Positions 54,314-64,000 of a stretch of DNA of 64,000 bases are shown piece after piece. The position numbers and the translations under genes are program-made. This DNA is from Photorhabdus namnaonensis (GTDB taxonomy: Bacteria; Pseudomonadota; Gammaproteobacteria; Enterobacterales; Enterobacteriaceae): assembly GCF_001684335.1 (NCBI RefSeq), contig NZ_LOIC01000077.1, positions 79,244 through 143,243 of the forward strand, written 5' to 3'. The notes under the pieces are model-generated. The model was not told the origin of the DNA. It worked only from the letters and a program-made list of their open reading frames with translations, and did no database searches. Numbering within the stretch: the stretch's first letter is position 1; every line of letters starts with the position of its first letter.

Positions 54314-57300
54314 ATGGGAAAATCATCAAATAGAAGTACTGAGTACTTCTTTACTGGGAAATATTATGACGATAATGACGGCAACAGTATTACTGCTATT
54401 GGTGTCGGTGGTGAAGTTTATGCTTATGGCGGAGATGATGATGTTACGGTTGGTTCATTAAAAGTTGATGTATATCATACAAATGGTAAACTTTCAGTAA
54501 AGGGGGCTTCAGGTTATACCGGTATTAGCAAAACGGGAAATGGCGGTCTGTCATTTGCCGGTGCATCAGGTGCGGCTTTTATTGATCACACGGGTGAAAC
54601 GGGAGATTTATATTATTCGGGTGCTGCTGGTTATAACAAACTGACTCGTAAAGGCTTATCTGGAGATATAAGTTTTAAAGGCGCTGGCGGATACAATAAA
54701 TTATGGCATGAAACTGATCAGGGAGATGTCTATTTTGCCGGTGCAGGAGTGGCTAATAAAATTGACCGTACTTGGTATAATCATTATGAAGGCACTCAAG
54801 GCGATGTGACATTTAACGGCGCAGGCGCGGCAAATAGTATCGACTCGCGGATAGAAAGCGGTGACATCATTTTGAATGGGGTTGGTGCTGATAATTATGT
54901 CGTACGTAGAGGTAGAAAAGGTGATATTACCTTGGACGGAGCGGGGGCAGCGAATCGTATTGAACGTATACGCTATAGTGAAGATGGGTATGGACAGACA
55001 CAGGGCGATATTACTTTTGAAGGCGTGGGTGGTTATAACAAACTCTATTCTGATGTCGCCCACGGTAATATTCATTTTACGGGCGCAGGGGCTTATAATG
55101 AAATTACCCGAGCAGGTACGGAAAATGAAATAGAATTTGCTCAGGCTAAAGATATTGTTATGACATCAGCAACAATGGAGGGAAGCTGGATTCAACAACC
55201 TCAGCAAGTTAAAGCAATTAAATCCGCAGTAGAGCCTGATACTTATCTCTTTGCCTTTGCCAATAATGTTAATACTAAAGTTGTCGCTGTACGGCTACAA
55301 AATGATCCTGATACTGGTAAGCTCCGTTATTATGCCACTTGTTGGTATAAGGAAGGTAATCATCTTAAGGATATTGCCAAAGAAAATATCAATGTAAATA
55401 ATGGATTTATCCCGGTTAAATGGGAAGGTGCTATTACGCTTGCCAATATTAACCTTATATATCGACAAGAAACCAGGATACAAGGTGTTGAGGAGGTATT
55501 ATTAACCGATAAATGGGTAAATTATGCTGGCGGCGCCAACATTAAGGCGGAAGATGTCACACTGGGCAGGGCCAAAATAGGAGGATATGCGATCTCTTCT
55601 AATGGACTGAAAATAGATGTCTCTCCGGTAAAATCAAACGAACAACCGAATACTTATGTATATGCAACATTTCTGGCTCCTTATACCAAAGTGGTTGAGG
55701 TTAAGTTGGCGAATGATTATGAAACAGGGAAGCTGAAATATATTGCAAGATCTTGGTATAAAACAGGTGACCATACCGGTCGTTTAGCTGATGAAAATCT
55801 TTCCTATCCTGGTGGTTATAGAACAATAGGGGCTGGTTATACGTTAAGTCAGGTTCACTATGATTTAAATGTAATAGATGATATTACTGATCGTTTAACT
55901 GATCTTGAAGGTTATTCTGAGCAAGATCTTATTAAATCATCAAGAAATGGCGGTAATAGCTCCGGTAATATTTATTTCAACGGTGCGGGTGGTGGAAACA
56001 TTATTACATCCAATATCACGCACGGTAATATTAATTTTACCGGAGCGGGGGCAGCTAACATTATTTTGCACAGTTCAACATTCGGTAATACCTATTTTGA
56101 CGGGGGTGGTGGTGCTAATGTGATTGTGAAAAACGGTGAACAGGGCGATCTATTGTTCCGTGGTGCCGGTTTAGCCAATGTCCTTATTCACCAAAGCCAG
56201 CATGGAGAAATGGATATTGACGCCGGCGGCGCAGCAAATGTCCTTGTGCGAGTCGGAGATGGACGATATCTGGCCCACCTTCTGGCTTATGGCAATATTT
56301 CAATTCACAAAGGCAACGGTAACAGCCGGGTGCTGATGTTGGGCGGGTACAACACCCATACCCAAATCGGTAATGGCAATGGCAACTGGTTCGGTGCGGG
56401 TGGTTTTAACGTCATCACTCAGGCGGGAACCGGGGATATCTCCTCTGTACTTTTGGGCGGTGCTAACGTACTGACTAAACTCGGTGCGGGAGATCTGGTT
56501 GCCGGTATGTTCGGCGGCGCCAATATTATCACCCATCTTAGTGATGAGAGCGAAACAGCCGACACTACCGCCATTGCGTTGGGCGGTGCCAACATTTTGA
56601 CCAAGAAAGGGAAAGGCAATGCGTTGGCGGTAATGGGGGGCGGTACGAACGTCCTCACGCATATCGGCGACAGCAATACCACCGGCGTTATGCTCGGTGG
56701 CGCTAATGTCTTAACCAAAGTCGGCAAGGGTGACACGACCGGCATCATGTTCGGCGTCGGCAACGTGTTGACTCATGTTGGCGACGGTTTGACACTGGGC
56801 GTGATGGCCGCCGCAGGCAATATCTTCACCAAAGTTGGGGAGGGGACATCGATTGCCGCCATGATTGGCGCGGGCAACCTGTTTACCCATGTCGGCAAAG
56901 GGGATGCGTGGGCGTTAATGGGGGGAGTGGTGAACGTCTTTACCAAAGTGGGTGACGGTAACGCTCTGGCATTGATGGTAGCCGCGGGCAATGTGTTTAC
57001 TCATATTGGGGATGGCACAACTGTTGCGCTGATGCTGGCGAAGGGCAATATCGCCACGAAAGTGGGTCATGGCATGACTCTGGCGGCGATGGTCGGCAAA
57101 GCCAATATCTTTACCCATGTGGGGGATGGCAATACCTTCGCGGCCATGATTGGAGGCGCCAATGTGCTGACCAAAGTCGGTAATGATCTGACCGCCGCCT
57201 TAATGATCGGGAAAGCCAATATCTATTCGCATGTGGGTGATGGCGCCAGTATCGGTTTGTTTGCCGGTGAACTGAACGTGATGACCAAAGTCGGTAAGGG

Positions 57301-60300
57301 TACGACACTGGCGGCCATGTTTGGTAAAGCCAATCTGATGACCCATGTCGGGAAGGGTTTAACCGGTGTGTTGGCACTGGGTGAGGCCAATATTGTCACC
57401 AAAGTGGGTGATGATTTTATGGGGGTGGTTGCGGCGGCGAAAGCGAATGTTATTACGCATGTCGGCGACGCGACGACCGCCGGTATCCTGCTTGGCAAAG
57501 GCAATATTCTGACCAAAGTAGGAGATGGTACCACGGTCGGTCTGCTTATTTCCGATGTGGGTAATGTGATGACCCATGTCGGCGAGGGGACGACAGTGGG
57601 TTTTGCTAAAGGTAAAGCCAATCTTATCACCAAAATTGGCGATGGCGCCGGAGTGAATGCGGTTTGGGGGGACGCGAATATCCTGACCCAAGTGGGAAAT
57701 GGCGACCGTTACAACTTCGCGAAAGGGAAAGCCAACATCATTACCAAAGTGGGGAATGGACAGGAAGTCACGGTGGTGCAGGGGGATGCCAATACCATTA
57801 CCCATGTGGGTAACGGTGATGACTACACCGGCGCCTGGGGTGAAGCCAACGTTATCACCAGAGTAGGAGATGGACGCAATGTAGTGCTGGCTAAAGGCAA
57901 GGCTAACATTGTTACTCAGGTGGGTAAGGGCGACAGCTTTAATGCCTTATGGAGTGAAGGCAATGTCATTACCAAAGTGGGTGATGGTATGCAGGTGACG
58001 GCGGCAAAAGGGAAAGCTAACGTCACGACGACAGTAGGCAATGGCTTAAATGTCATTGCTGCTCATGGTGACGCTAACATTAACACTCATGTAGGTAATG
58101 GTGTTTCGGTTAACGTGGCGTGGGGGAAATATAACGTCAATACCAAAGTTGGGGATGGTCTCAATGTTGCGGTCATGAAGGGTAAAGGCAATGCCAATAT
58201 TCATGTTGGTGATGGTCTGGGTATCAATGCCTCTTATGCACGTAATAACGCGGTGGTTAAGATTGGTAATGGTGATTTTTACAGCTTGGCTGTTGCATCG
58301 AGTAATACAGAAAGTAACAAGCTTGCTTCTTTCTTCGACAATATCAAACAGACTGTACTCGGAGTGGGAGGCAGTCAGGCAATCAACTATTTGGTTCATG
58401 GGGAGGAAGCTAACACGTCGGGCACCCATGAAGGCAGAGGCGCGATTAATTTAGCGAAAGTATCTGCCATTGATGGCTTTCAAATGGATGAAATTTCGCC
58501 AGTAAGTTCAAATTTAAACCATCGTCTCAATGGTGCTATAACAGCCGTGGAGACGCCTGACGTCAGTTCAATAGAAGGTGCTTTGAGTCAAAAAACGAGA
58601 TCGGAGTCGGATCAGAATGAAAATCTGCTCGTCAATGGTGACTTTGAACAAGGTGAGTTGGGATGGCAATCAACCAATGATATGGAGGCATATAACCCGG
58701 CAAGTGTTTATGGTCTTGATAATACTGGTAATGGTGAACGAGTCAGTAAATTTGATGTTGATAAAAACACCGTAATTTGGCAGGAATTACAAAATTTGTC
58801 TGAAGGAGAAGTAGTTTCACTGACTTTTGATTTTATGAGTCATTCAGAAATGATGGGTAATGATCTGAATAACAATGGAATAAAGGTGTTGTGGAATGGT
58901 AAGCAGGTATTCTCAACTTCTGGGCAGCGAACTATATGGCACACTCAAAAACTCGATTTAATGGCAGAAGCGGGTACTAATCGGATTGAGTTTAAAGGTA
59001 CAGGACAGGATGATGGATTTAGTTACATCTTAGACAATATCGTTGTGAAATCTGAGACGTCACTGATTGTCAATGACGACTTTAAGCAAAGTAAATTAGA
59101 TTGGCAATCAACCAATGATATTGCGGCATATAGCCCAGTGAGTACTGACGGACCTAATAATACCCGTTATGGCGAACGAGTCAGTGAACTTGATGTTGAT
59201 AAAAACACCGCTATTTATCAGGACCTGCAAAATCGTTTTGAGGGAGAGGTGATTTCGTTAGGCTTTGATTTTGCTAATCGTCCCGATTCTTACTCAGCCG
59301 ACAATGGTATGGATGTTTTCTGGAACGGCAAACTTGTATTCTCGACTTTTGGCGATGCAGCGAAATGGCAAAATAAAACACTAGAGCTGATAGCAAAAGC
59401 AGGCAGTAATCGAATTGAGTTTAAAGGGACCGGTTTGAGTGACGGCGCAGGCTATATTCTGGATAACGTTATTGCAAAATCAGATAGCTCACCACAAGCC
59501 AATATTATTACTGAACATGTGAAGCAGAATAAAGCGGCGCAAAATGCGTTAAACGATAAAGAAAAAGCAGAAAAAGATCGCCAGCTGTTAGAACAGGAAA
59601 AAGAGAAACAACTGGCAGCGATTGCAAAATCTCAATCCCAATTGGAATTAACGGATCAGGAAGCACTTAGCCGAAATGGGCTGACACAACGTAACGCGAT
59701 AGAAGCAGAAGCGCAGGCGGAGACTGACAAACTGGTTTCCATGACACAAGGTTTGAAGGTGCTTAATGACTATTCCAACTACAGCGGTGCCAATTACAGC
59801 GGCCAATCAGGTGACCAGTGGCGTAAGCAGTTTGCTTCCCAGTTTTTGAGTCGTGCCCAGGATGAGTTGAATTACACCAAATTTATTACTCAGAAAAAAT
59901 TAGCTAATGCTCAACGGTCTATTACGGATAATCAACAACAAGTAAAAGAAGCGGTTGCGAAATCCGAAGTCGGCGTAGCACAAAGTGAACAGCACTATGC
60001 CAGTGCAAAACAAGACATTGCAGAGGCTCAGGAAAAAGCCGCGTTAAGGAAAGAAGAGGCATTATTGCAGCAACAACGGGCCGAAGAAGCGGAAAATGAC
60101 GCAAATATCGCCTATCAGGGGGCGAAATATCGGGGTAAACGTGATATTGCAGCGGCTGAAAATAAGATTGCTCAGGTACAAGAAGATGCCAGAAGGGCAA
60201 AACAGAGCGATTCCAAACCTGATCGTACCGGTGCCGGTGGCAGTGGTTTGTCTGGCAATGCCTATGAATCGATAGGAGTAGGGGAAACCGGTAGCTATAT

Positions 60301-63300
60301 TGATCCCGAATTAATACTGAAAGCTGAAAAAAAATTCTACAAGGGATTGACCGAAGAAGAGCTACAAGCGCTGGATGGCGCCAAACTAGCGGTTGATCGT
60401 CTACAAATAAATGCCGGTATCCGCGCGGAAAATACCGGCGTTTTAACTACTTCAAAGTTGGTCAAAGCACGATCTGACAACAAAGTACAATCTGACGATA
60501 TGGTGATGCCAATATCGAACAGTTCAGATAAGTTTGTCAGAAAAGTACCACGGATTTCAGGCATTAATCTGGAATCATTGGGGAATGATGTCAAGGTAGA
60601 GCAGAAAGATTCCGCAATATTTGAAAGTGCAAAATTTAATTTATTGAAAGAGGGGAATAAGCTATTTATCAATCCTAATGTGCGAACATTGGGGAGGAAA
60701 AGGCAGCTTAGTAAAGCGCTGGTTGCTGTACGTGATATTTTCTATAAAACGATGAGCCATTTTGATGAAGAGCATGTGTTGCAGTTTGAGCAGGCACTTT
60801 CACATTGGCAACAGCGTAACCCAAAAGAATTTGCTCTGCGTGTCAGCCAAGTGAACTTAATCCGTTTTAGGATGGGCCGGATGATGGAGCACTTGCAAGC
60901 CCAGCGAGCCGAATCTGCTGGCGTCCTTGGGATCACCGTGGCGCCTCAACATGCTGAACATCTTAAACAGCGAGTTATATTTGATGGAACCGGACGTATT
61001 GTCGGTTTGAAAGGTAGCGTTACCCCAGACGAAATTAATCAACTTATTAAATGGAAAATTACACCTTTAACTCGAAAGAACTCAATGGCTGAACGGGAGG
61101 CGCCTAAGACTGAAAGTGAAAGCCTTATTGTTTTCATGAGCCGATTAGACGCCGAGAATATCCCGGAAGCGGGGCCTTTGATCAAACGGGCTAGGGAACT
61201 TTGGCTCACTGGGCAAGTCACATCGCAAGAAACCATCCGGTTGTTTGATGATGCTGTCAACCAGTTACAGGCATATCCTAAATTACATGCTTTGGCACTG
61301 TCATTACAGGCTGACGCTCACAGAGAAAAGTCGACCACCCAATATATAGACAACTTATTTGGCCGTCGTTTTGATTCTGAGCTAGCGCATACATTGGTAA
61401 AAACCGCATCACCGGATGCGATAGCCGCCTCCAGGCGGATAGGTCAGTTTCTGGTGCAGGAATTTGAGCTGTATATGCAAAGTACTTCTGACTCAGCCGT
61501 CAGCGACGGACAGATTGCTATCAGGATGCAAGCGTTCGCCGAAAAAATTAAAAAAGATATTCGCCCTTGGTTCAGTCGGGTGCCTGAACTGACCGCATTC
61601 CTGCAAAAACCGACCTTTGATAACTTTAAGATCATGATGACCAAGGTGGATAACGGCTTTGAAATGATCAAAATTCCGTTTCTGGCAGTAAAAATGTCGC
61701 TCACTGATGGCATGGGATTACATTTATCTCAATGGAAGGCGGAAGCGGACATTTTCTATCGGGATGAGATCTATAAGGCGCGTTCCACCAGTAGTAAGTT
61801 AACGAATATGGCGGATGTCACCTATAAAGTGAAGTTAACTGAACAGAAAACTAACGATTATGGTATTGCACTGCCTTACCAGCCATCCGGTGATCAATAT
61901 GAAGATTTTCTGTATGGCAGAAAAGTGGCGGCAGGTAGAGTGCTGACGCCTGGGCGGGAAACAACGCTTGAGCGTAACGCACTAGCACAAGGGCATTCCG
62001 TGGTGACGGGGGCATCTGGATCGACCAATATCATGGTTCATCTTAATAACTATATTGCTAGTCAAGATCCCGCTTTCTCGCAGGAGCAGGCATATCTTAA
62101 TACTTTGGTGTTCCTGGTATTTGATGGTGGTCATTCGGTTAATGAAAGTTTGGTGGTTTATAAAGCGTTGCAGGAGACCGGTGATAAGCGCAGGCAGGTA
62201 CTGCAAAACTACACCGCCAGTTATAGGGATCTGATGGATATTGCCGGAGATAAAGGGAAACTATGGATAAATCAGGCATTAAATAGTGCGTTTGAGAAAA
62301 CTCAACACCTTTATCGAGAAAATACCTCTGAGAGAGAACAGAGCGGTTCTCTGGTGGAAAGATTACAGTCGTTATTGGGCGGAAATGGAGCGTCAGAGTC
62401 AGTATTAATTGAGGATGATGGTACCTCTCCACAGGATGAAGCCTCTTTAAACCCATTGACCCGATTCTTTAACAACGAACTGCATGGTTTTAAAGAAGAT
62501 CGTCGCCATATCAGTGATGAAACACAGGCCATGCTTAATGATGCGATTGCTAACGGCAAATCAAGCAAAATCACCCTGAAAGGCGAAGGGGGACGTTTAA
62601 CGGGATATTATCATCAAGGTGACTCTGAACTAGGTGATACTGCGACGGCGGCAGAGAAAAAAGTCGTACTTTTCCTTCATGGCTCAGGTTTATCCGCGGA
62701 AGAGCAAGCTCATGATATCCAAAGCCACTATCAAAATCAGGGCATTGATATGCTGGCTATCAACATGCGGGGTTATGGTGGTAGTGATGGTAATCCAGGC
62801 GAACAAGGATTCTATCAGGATGCCCGGACGATGTTTCGCTATTTGGTGCAAGATCGCGGTATTAAGCCGGGTAATATTATCATTCATGGTTATTCCGTCG
62901 GTGGGCCGGTGGCGGCTGATCTTGCCCGATATGCGGCGCAAAATAATCAAGCGGTGTCAGGGCTGTTACTCGACAGGCCAATATCGAGTATGACTAAAAC
63001 CATAACCGCCCATGACATACCAAACCCTGGCGGCATAATTGGGGCATTGGCAAAAGCGATGAATGGACAATTTTCAGTGGAAAAAAACCTCAAAGGCTTG
63101 CCGATCAATACGCCGATCATGTTGTTAACCGACAATCAAGGTTTAGGGCATGAAGGGGAAAAGCTGCGTGCAAGATTGACCGCTTCTGGTTATCGCGTAT
63201 CGGGTGAACAAACCTTTTATGGTCATGTCGAGAGCGGTGCTTTGATGAGACAATATGCTGATAGGATTGTATCGACGCTCTCCGGCTCTCAAAATAAAAA

Positions 63301-64000
63301 CCGGGCTGTGGTGAATAACTCGCTGCAAAAGAGTGACAATCGTGGGACACGTTTTGATGGTCAGCTCATTATTCAAATGGAAAATGACCCGATTGTAGCA
63401 AAAGCAGCGATCAATCTGGCGGGTAAACACCCAGAATCCAGCGTAGTGGTTAAACTTGATGCTGATGGCAAATATCATGTCATTTATGGTGATCCTGCCA
63501 GATTATCAGGCAAATTACGTTGGCAGATTGTTGGTCATGGTCGTAACGAATCGGCACAAAATAACACTCGCTTGAGTGGTTATAGCGCTGATGAATTGGC
63601 AATAAAACTAAAACAGTTCAGTCAGAACTTTAATCAGGCAGGTAAACCGGATCGTATCAGCATCGTGGGTTGTTCACTGATTAGTGATGATAAACGGAAT
63701 GGTTTTGCCTATCGTTTTATTGCCGCTTTAGATAAACAGGGCATTCATAGTGATGTTTCAGCGCGTCGCAGTGAAGTGGCGGTTGATGCAACAGGTCGTA
63801 AATTTACTCGCGATAAAAATAATCAGTGGGTTAACAAATTGGACGATAACAAACTGGTGTTACGCTGGAATGAACAGGGTGATCTAACGACTACAACAGA
63901 AAAATTGCGTCGTGGTGTAGCTGAAAGCGATATCAACCTTGCCAAAGTGGGGTACACAGAAGCTGATTCAGTGACCAAAGGGGCAATTGCGAATAACCAT
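54314..64000 (+). CDS. rtxA: MARTX toxin 2, partial (unassigned effector, ABH, CPD)
   Basis: 3229 residues without a stop to the window edge; ATG at 54314 behind AAAGGG. The first ~2030 residues parallel toxin 1: A repeats, B repeats (about 706-1326), twin modules beginning NLLVNGDFEQG and SLIVNDDFKQ, and a coiled coil whose middle differs. After ISGINLESLG the effectors are unrelated to toxin 1: a long helical region, then an unrecognised part with GHSVVTGASGSTNIMVHLNN (about 2560) and FLVFDGGHSVNES (about 2603), and an alpha/beta hydrolase (about 2780-2990) with FLHGSG, nucleophile S2861 in HGYSVGGP, and likely D2940 and H2971. CPD follows with H3075 and C3120. MARTX ABH domains are phospholipases acting on PI3P (Vibrio knowledge). 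The C-terminal repeats lie outside the window. Confidence 0.9.
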   Translation, partial: MGKSSNRSTEYFFTGKYYDDNDGNSITAIGVGGEVYAYGGDDDVTVGSLKVDVYHTNGKLSVKGASGYTGISKTGNGGLSFAGASGAAFIDHTGETGDLYYSGAAGYNKLTRKGLSGDISFKGAGGYNKLWHETDQGDVYFAGAGVANKIDRTWYNHYEGTQGDVTFNGAGAANSIDSRIESGDIILNGVGADNYVVRRGRKGDITLDGAGAANRIERIRYSEDGYGQTQGDITFEGVGGYNKLYSDVAHGNIHFTGAGAYNEITRAGTENEIEFAQAKDIVMTSATMEGSWIQQPQQVKAIKSAVEPDTYLFAFANNVNTKVVAVRLQNDPDTGKLRYYATCWYKEGNHLKDIAKENINVNNGFIPVKWEGAITLANINLIYRQETRIQGVEEVLLTDKWVNYAGGANIKAEDVTLGRAKIGGYAISSNGLKIDVSPVKSNEQPNTYVYATFLAPYTKVVEVKLANDYETGKLKYIARSWYKTGDHTGRLADENLSYPGGYRTIGAGYTLSQVHYDLNVIDDITDRLTDLEGYSEQDLIKSSRNGGNSSGNIYFNGAGGGNIITSNITHGNINFTGAGAANIILHSSTFGNTYFDGGGGANVIVKNGEQGDLLFRGAGLANVLIHQSQHGEMDIDAGGAANVLVRVGDGRYLAHLLAYGNISIHKGNGNSRVLMLGGYNTHTQIGNGNGNWFGAGGFNVITQAGTGDISSVLLGGANVLTKLGAGDLVAGMFGGANIITHLSDESETADTTAIALGGANILTKKGKGNALAVMGGGTNVLTHIGDSNTTGVMLGGANVLTKVGKGDTTGIMFGVGNVLTHVGDGLTLGVMAAAGNIFTKVGEGTSIAAMIGAGNLFTHVGKGDAWALMGGVVNVFTKVGDGNALALMVAAGNVFTHIGDGTTVALMLAKGNIATKVGHGMTLAAMVGKANIFTHVGDGNTFAAMIGGANVLTKVGNDLTAALMIGKANIYSHVGDGASIGLFAGELNVMTKVGKGTTLAAMFGKANLMTHVGKGLTGVLALGEANIVTKVGDDFMGVVAAAKANVITHVGDATTAGILLGKGNILTKVGDGTTVGLLISDVGNVMTHVGEGTTVGFAKGKANLITKIGDGAGVNAVWGDANILTQVGNGDRYNFAKGKANIITKVGNGQEVTVVQGDANTITHVGNGDDYTGAWGEANVITRVGDGRNVVLAKGKANIVTQVGKGDSFNALWSEGNVITKVGDGMQVTAAKGKANVTTTVGNGLNVIAAHGDANINTHVGNGVSVNVAWGKYNVNTKVGDGLNVAVMKGKGNANIHVGDGLGINASYARNNAVVKIGNGDFYSLAVASSNTESNKLASFFDNIKQTVLGVGGSQAINYLVHGEEANTSGTHEGRGAINLAKVSAIDGFQMDEISPVSSNLNHRLNGAITAVETPDVSSIEGALSQKTRSESDQNENLLVNGDFEQGELGWQSTNDMEAYNPASVYGLDNTGNGERVSKFDVDKNTVIWQELQNLSEGEVVSLTFDFMSHSEMMGNDLNNNGIKVLWNGKQVFSTSGQRTIWHTQKLDLMAEAGTNRIEFKGTGQDDGFSYILDNIVVKSETSLIVNDDFKQSKLDWQSTNDIAAYSPVSTDGPNNTRYGERVSELDVDKNTAIYQDLQNRFEGEVISLGFDFANRPDSYSADNGMDVFWNGKLVFSTFGDAAKWQNKTLELIAKAGSNRIEFKGTGLSDGAGYILDNVIAKSDSSPQANIITEHVKQNKAAQNALNDKEKAEKDRQLLEQEKEKQLAAIAKSQSQLELTDQEALSRNGLTQRNAIEAEAQAETDKLVSMTQGLKVLNDYSNYSGANYSGQSGDQWRKQFASQFLSRAQDELNYTKFITQKKLANAQRSITDNQQQVKEAVAKSEVGVAQSEQHYASAKQDIAEAQEKAALRKEEALLQQQRAEEAENDANIAYQGAKYRGKRDIAAAENKIAQVQEDARRAKQSDSKPDRTGAGGSGLSGNAYESIGVGETGSYIDPELILKAEKKFYKGLTEEELQALDGAKLAVDRLQINAGIRAENTGVLTTSKLVKARSDNKVQSDDMVMPISNSSDKFVRKVPRISGINLESLGNDVKVEQKDSAIFESAKFNLLKEGNKLFINPNVRTLGRKRQLSKALVAVRDIFYKTMSHFDEEHVLQFEQALSHWQQRNPKEFALRVSQVNLIRFRMGRMMEHLQAQRAESAGVLGITVAPQHAEHLKQRVIFDGTGRIVGLKGSVTPDEINQLIKWKITPLTRKNSMAEREAPKTESESLIVFMSRLDAENIPEAGPLIKRARELWLTGQVTSQETIRLFDDAVNQLQAYPKLHALALSLQADAHREKSTTQYIDNLFGRRFDSELAHTLVKTASPDAIAASRRIGQFLVQEFELYMQSTSDSAVSDGQIAIRMQAFAEKIKKDIRPWFSRVPELTAFLQKPTFDNFKIMMTKVDNGFEMIKIPFLAVKMSLTDGMGLHLSQWKAEADIFYRDEIYKARSTSSKLTNMADVTYKVKLTEQKTNDYGIALPYQPSGDQYEDFLYGRKVAAGRVLTPGRETTLERNALAQGHSVVTGASGSTNIMVHLNNYIASQDPAFSQEQAYLNTLVFLVFDGGHSVNESLVVYKALQETGDKRRQVLQNYTASYRDLMDIAGDKGKLWINQALNSAFEKTQHLYRENTSEREQSGSLVERLQSLLGGNGASESVLIEDDGTSPQDEASLNPLTRFFNNELHGFKEDRRHISDETQAMLNDAIANGKSSKITLKGEGGRLTGYYHQGDSELGDTATAAEKKVVLFLHGSGLSAEEQAHDIQSHYQNQGIDMLAINMRGYGGSDGNPGEQGFYQDARTMFRYLVQDRGIKPGNIIIHGYSVGGPVAADLARYAAQNNQAVSGLLLDRPISSMTKTITAHDIPNPGGIIGALAKAMNGQFSVEKNLKGLPINTPIMLLTDNQGLGHEGEKLRARLTASGYRVSGEQTFYGHVESGALMRQYADRIVSTLSGSQNKNRAVVNNSLQKSDNRGTRFDGQLIIQMENDPIVAKAAINLAGKHPESSVVVKLDADGKYHVIYGDPARLSGKLRWQIVGHGRNESAQNNTRLSGYSADELAIKLKQFSQNFNQAGKPDRISIVGCSLISDDKRNGFAYRFIAALDKQGIHSDVSARRSEVAVDATGRKFTRDKNNQWVNKLDDNKLVLRWNEQGDLTTTTEKLRRGVAESDINLAKVGYTEADSVTKGAIANNH
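56430..58290 (+). repeat. MARTX B-repeat coding array of rtxA2
   Basis: About thirty ~60-bp units, near-identical at nucleotide level to 43000-44870, while the A-repeat regions of the two genes differ at many more positions. Confidence 0.9.

Noticed and set aside
54314-55200. rtxA2 as a pseudogene because of the decayed upstream genes
   Set aside because: The frame stays open from 54314 to 64000, and CPD and hydrolase active-site residues are present.
56300-58429. Long leftward open frames over the B repeats of rtxA2
   Set aside because: Same cause as in rtxA1; the same shadows appear at matching positions.

Overview
The window looks like part of a Photorhabdus chromosome (an insect-pathogenic member of the Morganellaceae). 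This rests on an enterobacterial core (nagE-nagB-nagA-nagC, glnS, fur-fldA-ybfE, a met-leu-gln tRNA operon), two ERIC repeats, low GC intergenic DNA, a Photorhabdus-style contractile-tail prophage, and two giant MARTX toxins of enterobacterial/Vibrio type. The genus is an inference from gene content; no marker was compared by alignment.

Layout. (1) 1-12545: part of a prophage or tail-only element. A leftward Rha-like antirepressor operon is followed by a HicB/HicA toxin-antitoxin pair, a two-repeat type I-F mini-CRISPR, a small zinc-ribbon membrane protein, and then a rightward tail operon: tape measure with lytic transglycosylase, Dit-like protein, baseplate plug, hub, Gp138-type spike, wedge, gp47/J protein, DUF2612 protein, collar-type fibre and fibre chaperone. 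A moron-like cassette interrupts the baseplate genes at about 7.7-8.5 kb. (2) 12769-13446: six leftward tRNA genes with a clear promoter carrying a GC-rich discriminator. (3) 13531-18620: GlcNAc catabolism, nagE-nagB-nagA-nagC, all leftward, with two NagC-like operators. (4) 19706-21373: glnS. (5) 21561-27532: a LysR regulator diverging from a haem-oxygenase-like diiron enzyme, a broken gene, an FAD monooxygenase and a cupin; this looks like a small accessory oxidative pathway. (6) 28256-32808: chitobiase, fur, fldA, ybfE. (7) 32947-64000: an RTX island. It has a GlxA-like regulator, the rtxB-rtxD-rtxE type I secretion operon, the divergent rtxH-rtxC-rtxA operon, and a second rtxA paralogue that runs off the right edge.

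How it fits together. Chitobiase releases GlcNAc from chitobiose, NagE imports and phosphorylates it, and NagA and NagB feed it to glycolysis, a sensible set for life inside insects. RtxC should acylate the MARTX toxins and RtxB/RtxE/RtxD (with a TolC encoded elsewhere) should secrete them. The two toxins share repeats, twin beta modules and the autoprocessing protease, but carry different effector cassettes. RtxA1 has an FWSG-motif module, a four-helix-bundle-like segment and a C58 (YopT/PaToxP-like) cysteine protease. RtxA2 has an unrecognised effector plus an alpha/beta hydrolase. Between them lies a decayed copy of rtxH and of the 3' end of rtxC, showing that the rtxHCA module was duplicated before its accessory genes were lost.

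Most notable: the tandem MARTX pair with swapped effectors and the rtxHC remnant, the I-F mini-CRISPR inside the prophage, the same-strand IIBC-only nagE with NagC-like operators 1.7 kb apart, and the TTTAG microsatellite upstream of nagE.
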